A stretch of DNA of 64,000 bases from Sciurus carolinensis. Lineage: Eukaryota > Chordata > Mammalia > Rodentia > Sciuridae. Positions within the stretch are counted from its first letter, which is position 1, and each line of letters starts with the position of its first letter. A program made the position numbers and the translations under genes. The stretch is from positions 66,630,648 through 66,694,647 of the forward strand of contig NC_062228.1 of NCBI RefSeq assembly GCF_902686445.1. The letters run 5' to 3'. A model generated the notes under the pieces. That model searched no databases, was not told the DNA's origin, and was given only the letters and a program-made list of their open reading frames with translations. Shown piece by piece: positions 56,740 to 64,000 of the stretch.

Positions 56740-57005
56740 TTGTTCTCAAAAATGAGTTCTGTGGTGCCCAGCACGGGGAGCGTGCTGCCTGAAACCCTCT
56801 GCCTTGTCAGCGTGCGGTTTCTCTCGGGGAAGAGCTTCCCGGGAGCCACAGGCCAGAGGGTCTGCTGAAGGCTTTCTCATATGCGCGGCATTTATGTGGT
56901 GCTTTTTCCGTCTGGATTTTTTGATACACGATAAGGTAATGAACTCCGTCAGAAGATTTCCTACAGTGACTAGATTTACTGGGTTTCTTTTCAGTAAGAG
57001 TGGAA
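56740..57005 (-). pseudogene. Decayed C2H2 zinc-finger fragment, left part
   Basis: The minus strand shows zinc-finger linker and core remains: TEKKPSKSSHCRKSS, then TEKAPHKCRAYEKAFS, with lost cysteines and frames broken. It is on the same strand as the three ZNF genes. I cannot assign it to a named gene. Confidence 0.65.
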
Positions 57006-59040
57006 TATTTGGAGGTAAAATGATCAGATTATGAGAAGTGTGACCTAACCAGTCTGTCCCAGTCTGAATGGACTGGCTGACGATTATAGGCAAGATGGGT
57101 GGGGATGTACCCTAAAGGGTCCATCATCCCTGCAGCTCTTCACCCACCTCCAGCTCTCTCGCTCTGTATCCTGGCTGCCATGCGGTGCTAGTTTTCCTCT
57201 ACCCTGCCTTTCTGCCATGATTTTCTTTCTCACCTTGAGACCACAGCAATGGTTTTGGCTGTGTGTGGACTGAAACCATGGGCCTCAAATGAACTTTACC
57301 TCCCTTAAGTTGTTCTTGTCAGGTTCTTTGGTCATAGCAATGCAAAATAGACTCTCACAGAAATGGGCACCGAGAGTGGGGGCACTTGGTGACTTGCCTT
57401 ACCATATGGTTCAGAACACTTTGGAAGTGGTTTGCAGGAGGAATCTGTAAAGGTTTGAAAAAGCAAGGTGAAAAAGACTTAGAATGTGATAAGCAAGGCT
57501 TAATGGGACATTCTGGTGGGAGCTCATTAGACCAGAATGCTGATAGGAATGCAGACTTTATTCATGAGGTTTTTAGAGGGAAATGAGACTATTGGGAATT
57601 GGACTAGAGGTCACTCATGTAATATTTTGGCAAAGAAATTGTCTACCTATGCTCACGCCATGAGAATTTGTATGAAGCTGAATTTAAAAGCAATGGACTG
57701 ATTAATCCTGTGGAAGAAAATTCAAGGCAGAACAACATCCAGTCAATGGCATAGGTATTGCTGGTAAGTTTTAGCCAGATTTACTGTGAGAATCAGAAGC
57801 AAAGAGCTGAGCAAAGGGATTTTAAAAACCTGCCATTGTCCAAATAAAGTGCGTGTAAAACTGGGACCAAGAAAGATGTGATTGTTCAGGAGATTACAGC
57901 TGCTAAAGAGATGCTAAGAACAATAGGAAGGATGACTCAAGGGAATTTCAGGAATGCGCAAGACCACATCCACTGCGGCCTCAAGCACGTAGAAAGAAAA
58001 GTTCCTTTCAGAAGACGGCCTGAGTGCACCCTGCTTGCACAGGGGACCCAGGAATTTCTTTTACTGTGCACAGCCATCCAACCCCTCAAGTGTCTGCACC
58101 TGTGACTCCAAGGACAAGGCATTGTGCACAGTGGCAGCAACCCCTGCATCTTCAGGATGCTGGCGTTAGGGGTCATGGAGGCTTTCACTGAGATTCCAAA
58201 GGAAAGCCCGAGAGGTCTGGCAAAGTGTAACAGATTCAGAGGTCCCAGTGGACTGTCCCTCAGAGCACGTGACAATGTGAAGTTGAAGCCAAAGGTGGAT
58301 TGGGGACCCCAAGAGTTAAGAGACGCCAGGAACATGGACTGCCAAGAAAGCTGCTTCCTATGGCCAAACTAAAGCGAGAACCCATGTGCACTGCAATCAG
58401 CAAGGCCAAACGCATGGACTGCCCACGCCCTTCGGAGAACACATGCCCCGTCGTCTTCTAGGTACTGTACACGGAGTTTTGGGACCTGTTTACCTGACTT
58501 AGTTTGTCTTGTTTGGGTCCAGTCCCTTCTTTCTATGACCCTATTCTTTTTTTTGGAATGGAATATTTAGTCTGTGCCAATACATATATGTTAACTTACT
58601 TTTGATAATTACAGGGCTCACAGCCAAGAATTTGCTTTGAGTCTAAGAGGAGACGTTGGACTTGATTCTTGAGCAGTGTTGGAACTCTTAAGACTGTGGG
58701 ACTCTTGGAGATAAACTTAAGTCATTCTGCACTGTGAGGTGACATGAGGTTTGGGATGGAGGGGCAGATGTTATCCTGTGGATATGGTGCATCCCCCAGA
58801 AGCTCCTGTGTCAATGCAGGGATAATCAGAGGTGAAGTGATCAGATTACAAAAGCTGCAGCCTAATCAGACCAGCCTAGTTTGAATGGACTGAGCGTTGG
58901 GAAGGTGGGTGTGACTGGTGGTGGGTCACTGGGGTGTTTCCTTCAAGGGTCATCTTCTCTGTGGTCCCTTCCTTTTTGTTTCCTGACCCTATTGTGAGCT
59001 GAGCAGCCTCCTTCAGTGGGCCTTTATCCAAATGTGTTTT
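57006..59040 (+). mobile_element. MaLR (ERVL-type) provirus between two zinc-finger remnants
   Basis: The left LTR (about 57006-57357) lacks its first bases but has the MaLR order ctgccatgattttctttctc, ttgttcttgtcaggttctttgg and ends near agactctcacagaaatggg. An internal region follows to 58767 (THE1/MST-like, no open pol). The right LTR starts tgttatcctgtggatatgg at about 58768, and shares gatcagatta and tgaatggactg with the left one. It ends near 59040. Confidence 0.7.
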
Positions 59041-59049
59041 GCCTCACTT

Positions 59050-59480
59050 GGACCCAGAGTAAAGGAGCTGACCTGGAGCCACGAGCCCTGAGTGGTTCCC
59101 GTCAGGTTTCTTGCTCACAGCCTTACGAGGTCGACGGAGTGTGACTTCTCTGACGTTGAATAGGGTGAAAATGCTGGCTGAAGGAGTCTGTGCACTGAGA
59201 TGCCTGACACAGGAGGGGCCGGAGAGCCTCCACACTGGGGACACGTGTGCCGTTTCTCTGCAGTGTGAGAACTCCCTCGAGAGCCTTCCTCACACTGCTG
59301 GCACTCATGGCTTCTCTCCAGGATTTGCTGTGGAAGAAGGCCATGGCCTTGAGACTTTTCTATTCCAATGGCACCCAAGCCTTCCCTCAGTTTAAAATCA
59401 AGGATGTGACCAAAAGACTTCCCACATTACAACGCAGTTTCTCTCCAGTCTTTACCTAGTCACGGCCCAGCTGCTGAGAC
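59050..59480 (-). pseudogene. Decayed C2H2 zinc-finger fragment, right part
   Basis: The minus strand reads TGEKLRCNVG, then RSHECQQCEEG and KRHTCPQCGG in separate frames, typical of a dead finger array. With the fragment at 56740-57005 it probably formed one exon that the MaLR element split. Confidence 0.6.
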
Positions 59481-60034
59481 TCTTCCGCCTTCATGACGCT
59501 TCTCTCTCCACTGAGTGCCGTGAAATCTAGGAAGTCAGGAAGGCTAGCTGAAGACTCACCCACTTGTGATTCTGTGGTGTGCAGCCAGGGAAGGTCATGC
59601 CACACCCACAGGGTCTCCAGGATGAGTTCCCACCGAGTACAAGGCAAGAGCGGCACAAGTTTCTGATTTTTTGCTACACTTATGGAATCTTTTCACAGGG
59701 ATCACCTGGCATTCACTTAGGGACAGATAATGTTCAGAGACTGCTATGACAGTCATGTTTTTCCTCCTGCAAAAAAAGGGGCTGTTTTTCCTCCACTCTT
59801 TGTTTTTGGCACCTTAGTCGAAGATTAGATGATCACGACCATGAGGATTCACTTGTCTTCTGTTTCCCTGGTCTTCGTGTCTCTTTACTGTCAACACAGT
59901 CAACTACGAAATCTCTTTTGGAAACACCCGGACACACCCAGAAGAAATGTAGTATCAGCTATCTGGGGTGCATTTGTCCAGTAAAGTTGGTACATAAAAT
60001 TAACTATTGCAGTCTCCCTCCATTAAATTCCTTG
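59481..60034. other. Non-genic stretch
   Basis: Possibly upstream sequence of the zinc-finger remnant. No domain or repeat was recognised. Confidence 0.4.
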
Positions 60035-60180
60035 TCTTCTTTTTGGTACTGGGCTTTTACCCCAATGGCACTTTATCACTGAATTATACCCCCAGCCCTT
60101 TTTTGTTTTTGAGACAAGGTCTCGCTAAGTTGTTGAGGCTGGCCTCAAACTTGCCATCCTCCTGCCTCAGCCTCCTGATG
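60035..60180 (-). mobile_element. Composite SINE, antisense
   Basis: tttggtactgggcttttacc, then gagacaaggtctcgctaag, then catcctcctgcctcagcctc. Confidence 0.85.
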
Positions 60181-61196
60181 CCCAAACTTGTTTTTAATAA
60201 CCAGTAAGATTTCAGATGCCACACACCAATTCCTCTTTTATGACTTTCCTAACATACCTTACAGAGCATGACCACATAACTAATCCTCACCAATAGAATA
60301 TGAGTGGAAGTAATGTCTGAAAATTAGTCTTCTTTTTAAAAAATTAGATGAACCAGCAACCCAACTTTGATTTCCCAAGAGAGGACAGGATGGGAAAAAG
60401 CTGGGTCCCTGCATAAGCTAATGGGTCCAAACCTCTTGGCTGACCTCAGCTTCTCAACTTGCAAGTTATGTGAACAGTGGCCATTGTACGTAAGACTTCA
60501 TATGTCTCACAGAAGTCCAGTGTTCACCTTAGTACTACCTGAAGGAATCCCATTCCTAGATCTACAAAACCAGGTAGCTTCCCATTTCCTGAGATGATAC
60601 ACACTGATGACACACAAAAACACTGGCTTTCTCCACCAGTTGGATCCTCACACTTCCCACATTTTGAATAGAAATAAGTAGTAAAGTAGAACTACGAATT
60701 TAGTAAAGTCAAATTATTGCCCCTACTTGTTAAATCACATAATTTATCAGTAGCACATTACCTTATACTCTGATGTGGATAAATTCTATTCTCTCTCAAC
60801 AAGTACATCTCCTCAAGCATCTCCAAAGTCTAGCATGGGGATGTTGGGAATATTTATTGAAGAGATAAATGAATACACGTCTGTTCTGGCCGTGGAGTCA
60901 AGGGTGGGCACTGATGGAATGTAAGCAGCCAAGTTTGACAGTGCTTTCTGTTTGCAGTACGTGGACGTTTGACACAGGGGTCAGTCACATCCAGGTACTG
61001 CATGGTGGGAACACAGATGCAGAGTTCAATGCCTCTTCTCTCATGGTTACTCCCCCTCTTTGGATTCCTCTCTCCAGTTTTTTAAAGAATTTTGAATCTT
61101 TTTGTATTTTTTCCTAGAAAAAAATCTTGCATTTAAACATCATCCCTCTCTCTCTTTCAAGGTTATCCACTCCCCTCCAGTAAGTCTTAGGGTAGC
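60181..61196. other. Non-genic stretch
   Basis: AT-moderate sequence with frames under 85 codons and no recognised element. Confidence 0.45.
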
Positions 61197-61587
61197 TGTT
61201 AGGGTTTAGATTGGAGGTCTCCCAAAAGCTCACGAGACAATACAAGAAAGTCTGGAAGTGAGACGATCAGGCTAGGACAGTGCATTACTCCCCTGGTAGG
61301 AATCAATTGGGCAAAAACTGCAGGCAGGAAGAGGTGGGTCCCTGGTGGTGTCTTTGGGGTTTTTACTGTCCTTGTTGAACTGAATTCTGCTTCCTGGTGC
61401 CATGTCCCTAGTTGCTTTCCTCCACCACTTTTCCACCATGATGTCCTGCTGTGCTTTTGAGTACCAAGGAATGGAGCCAGCTGTCCATAGATGACACCCC
61501 TGAAACCATGAGCCCCCAAATAAAACTTTTCCTCCTCTAATTGTTCTTGTCAGGTCTTTTGGTCACAGCAGTGAAAAAACTAAGACA
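61197..61587 (+). mobile_element. Solo MaLR LTR
   Basis: It starts tgttagggtttagattggagg and cccaaaagctcacgagacaa and ends tcttttggtcacagcagtg then aagaca. The 391 bases follow the sciurid MaLR order, including an AATAAA near 61519. Possible 5-bp duplication gtagc/gcagc with one mismatch. It directly adjoins minisatellite E. Confidence 0.8.
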
Positions 61588-61639
61588 GCAGCATTCTGCA
61601 GTGTCGGTCTCAGGTGCAGACTGTGCTGGCCAATTCCAC

Positions 61640-62625
61640 CGCTCAGGGACGGAGGTGAGGGGGAAAGGCGTGGCCAAGGACAGCGCTCACCCCTCAGCCA
61701 GGCGGTGGAGCTCAGGGACAGAGGTGAGGGGGGAAAGGCGTGGCCAAGAACAGCGCTCACCCCTCAGCCAGGAGGTGGAGCTCAGGGACGGAGGTGAGGG
61801 GGGGAAGGCGTGGCCAAGGCCAGCGCTCACCCCTCAGCCAGGAGGTGGAGCTCAGGGACGGAGGTGAGGGGGGGAAGGCGTGGCCAAGGCCAGCGCTCAC
61901 CCCTCAGCCAGGCGGTGGAGCTCAGGGACAGAGGTGAGGGGGGAAAGGCGTGGCCAAGAACAGCGCTCACCCCTCAGCCAGGAGGTGGAGCTCAGGGACG
62001 GAGGTGAGGGGGGGAAGGCGTGGCCAAGGCCAGCGCTCACCCTCAGTCAGGAGGTGGAGCTCAGGGACAGAGGTGAGGGGGGAAAGGCGTGGCTAAGGAC
62101 AGCGGCTCACCCCTCAGCCAGGAGGTGGAGCTCAGGGACGGAGGTGAAGGGGGGGGAAGGCCTGGCCAAGGACAGCGCTCACCCTCAGCCAGGAGGTGGA
62201 GCTCAGGGACGGAGGTGAGGGGGGAAAGGCGTGGCCAAGAACAGCGCTCACCCCTCAGCCAGGAGGTGGAGCTCAGGGACGGAGGTGAGGGGGGGAAGGC
62301 GTGGCCAAGGCCAGCGCTCACCCTCAGTCAGGAGGTGGAGCTCAGGGACAGAGGTTAGGGGGGAAGGCGTGGCTAAGGACAGCGGCTCACCCCTCAGCCA
62401 GGAGGTGGAGCTCAGGGACGGAGGTGAGGGGGGGGGGGAAGGCCTGGCCAAGGACAGCGCTCACCCTCAGCCAGGAGGTGGAGTTCAGGGACGGAGGTGA
62501 GGGGGGGGAAGGCGTGGCCAAGGACAGCGCTCACCCTCAGCCAGGAGGTGGAGCTCAGGGACGGAGGTGAGGGGGGGAAGGCGGGGCCAAGGCCGGCGGC
62601 TCACCCCTCAGCCAGGAGGTGGAGA
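61640..62625 (+). repeat. Minisatellite E, 70-bp unit, about 14 copies
   Basis: Units such as ctcagggacggaggtgaggg, then gggaaggcgtggccaaggcc and agcgctcacccctcagccag. Small indels occur in a G-run that varies from 6 to 9. Confidence 0.95.
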
Positions 62626-62834
62626 CCCTCACCATGTTATTGATGTTCCTATTTTAGGAATCATATTAGTACAATTAAACACAAAGGAACAAGTTCTATA
62701 AGAAATATAGTTTATTTATCCACATTGTTAGCTCTTGTCCAAACACAAATACTTTACCAATAAAACATCAGTGCATAGATTATGGCTTTTTAGATTTATA
62801 AGTATTTTCAGATTTGTTATTACTTTTTGGGGGG
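62626..62834. other. Short AT-rich flank
   Basis: Nothing recognised between minisatellite E and the SINE cluster. Confidence 0.45.
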
Positions 62835-62889
62835 GATAATACTAGGGATTGAACTCAGAGTCACTTTACTGCTAAGCTATACCCCACCC

Positions 62890-62937
<48 letters not shown>

Positions 62938-63195
62938 TTTTCCATTATAGGTGGACACAATCCCTTTATCGTTATGTGGTGCTGAGGATTGAACTCGGGG
63001 CCATGCATGCTAGGTGAGTGCTCTACTACTGAGCCACAACGCGAGCCCCTTTTTATTTAAAAGTCTTAGGATATTGCTGTGCTGCTTAGAGCCTTGCTAG
63101 GTTGCTGAGGATGGCTTTGAACTTGCCATCCTCCTGCGTCAGCCTCTCAGTCATTGGGATTACAAGTGTGCACCACGGCATCCAGCCTTTAATGA
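62835..63195 (-). mobile_element. Composite SINE, antisense, split by an ID SINE and a TA repeat
   Basis: The outer copy begins actagggattgaactcagag and resumes near 63052 with taaaagtcttaggatattgc and ggattacaagtgtgcacc. Between them lie a (TA)n run at 62895-62920, a T-run and an ID copy (gtgctgaggattgaactcgg, then gctctactactgagccac). Confidence 0.8.
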
Positions 63196-63237
63196 CCCGA
63201 TGAAGGAATAAACAAATAAGTTAACAAAGTAAACCCT

Positions 63238-63365
63238 TTTGGGCTGGGGCTGTGCTCAATGGTAGAGCACTTGCCTGGCACGTGTGCGGCACTGGGTTCC
63301 CCAGAACCACATAAAAATAAACAAACAAAGGTATTGTGTCCATCTATTAAAAAAACAAAAAAAGA
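63238..63365 (+). mobile_element. ID SINE
   Basis: ttgggctggggctgtgctcaatgg, gagcacttgcctggcacgtg, then ggtattgtgtccatctatt and an A-rich tail. It is about 140 bases past the ZNF274 stop codon. Confidence 0.9.
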
Positions 63366-63502
63366 AAACTCATTTCAAAAAAACCCAGCCCTTTCCTCCC
63401 AACCCGTACATTCACTGATGCCGCCCCGATTTCACTGTTTACTGGTGGTGTGCTGGATTCTGTGCCCCGGCTGCAGGCATGTCCTCCTCAGCAGGCACGG
63501 GG

Positions 63503-64000
63503 CTAAGCGGGGGGCTGATGCTTCCCGGACTTCTTCCCGCTGTGTGTTTTCTGGTGCCCAATGAGGTGGGAGCTCTGGGTGAAGGCCTTCCCGCATTTCT
63601 TGCACACGTACGGGCGCTCCCCGGTGTGAGTCCGCTGGTGCCTGATGAGGTGCGAGCTCTGGCGGAAGGCCTTCCCGCAGTCCTGGCACGTGTAGGGCTT
63701 GGCGCCCGTGTGTGTCCGCAGGTGCTGCGAGATGGCCGAGCGGTCATTGAAGGTCCTGCCGCACTCCCTGCACTCAAAGGGCCTCTCCCCACTGTGGACT
63801 CTCTGATGCTGCGTGAGGGAGGAGCTCTGCACAAAGCCCTTGCCACAATCCTGGCACACATAGGGCCTCTCTCCCGTGTGGATTTTCTTATGCACAGAGA
63901 AGTACCTTGGGTTCCGGAACACTTTACCACACTCACTGCACCGGCACACTTGACTCCCCTTGTGGATTTTTATGAACGTGATCTGCGGAGCTCGCCGGCC
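63503..64000 (-). CDS. ZNF274: ZNF274, 3' part of the terminal exon (five C2H2 fingers)
   Basis: An open frame runs from the right edge of the window to the stop at 63503-63505, giving 165 residues in frame. It enters as [17 protein letters not shown], then five fingers follow in tandem: [32 protein letters not shown] and CKKCGKAF, with HTGERPY or HTGAKPY linkers, ending in a short basic tail. Five C-terminal fingers, [24 protein letters not shown] text and the position beside ZNF544 fit ZNF274, a SCAN/KRAB protein known to bind the 3' exons of zinc-finger genes and recruit TRIM28/SETDB1. No break is visible. The other exons lie beyond the window. Confidence 0.87.
   Translation of the reverse strand, partial: GRRAPQITFIKIHKGSQVCRCSECGKVFRNPRYFSVHKKIHTGERPYVCQDCGKGFVQSSSLTQHQRVHSGERPFECRECGRTFNDRSAISQHLRTHTGAKPYTCQDCGKAFRQSSHLIRHQRTHTGERPYVCKKCGKAFTQSSHLIGHQKTHSGKKSGKHQPPA

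Overview
This looks like nuclear DNA of a squirrel-family rodent (marmot or ground-squirrel type). The interspersed repeats are tRNA-derived ID SINEs and composite ID/B1-like SINEs of the sciurid kind, plus LINE-1, MIR, MaLR LTRs and class II endogenous retroviruses. The genes are C2H2/KRAB zinc-finger genes. Three of them, all read on the minus strand, match ZNF8, ZNF544 and ZNF274 in protein sequence. They keep the order known from human 19q13.43, so the window is the orthologous KRAB zinc-finger cluster seen from the opposite strand. All names rest on recalled family knowledge, not on a search.

Layout: 23-1166 is an HMGN2 processed pseudogene with an 18-bp target duplication. 1.23-2.42 kb is a CpG island, by synteny perhaps the ZSCAN22 promoter. 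7.48-17.43 kb is a complete four-exon ZNF8 gene (573 codons predicted, KRAB plus seven C2H2 fingers). Its CpG-island promoter at 17.0-18.3 kb carries YY1-like and ZNF143-like motifs and four CCAAT boxes spaced 31-32 bp apart. 19,527-25,955 is a decayed class II provirus with both LTRs and a 6-bp target duplication. 26.7-28.6 kb is a minisatellite. 31.1-34.05 kb is a wrecked ZNF544 terminal exon with an 81-bp-unit minisatellite inside the coding exon. 34.86-37.97 kb is a 61-bp-unit minisatellite of about 50 copies. 42,163-46,582 is a second retroviral element whose two 364-bp LTRs are identical base for base, although its interior lacks pol and is mostly AT-rich noncoding sequence. 47,338-47,983 is a chimeric retrocopy (28S rRNA joined to the 3' end of a polyadenylated transcript). 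50.8-51.75 kb is a CpG island with a GC-rich minisatellite, probably the old ZNF544 promoter. 56.7-59.5 kb is a decayed zinc-finger fragment split by a MaLR provirus. 61.6-62.6 kb is a 70-bp-unit minisatellite. 63,503-64,000 is the end of ZNF274 with five C2H2 fingers, running off the window.

Functionally, ZNF8 looks intact. ZNF544 looks dead in this species. ZNF274 is intact as far as seen. KRAB zinc-finger proteins generally recruit TRIM28/SETDB1 to silence retroelements, and ZNF274 is known to mark the 3' exons of zinc-finger genes. The cluster is therefore both a source of silencers and a home for young retroelements. The most unusual items are the very young but coding-dead retroviral element, the rRNA-mRNA chimeric retrocopy, the minisatellite grown inside a zinc-finger exon, and five separate minisatellites within 36 kb.
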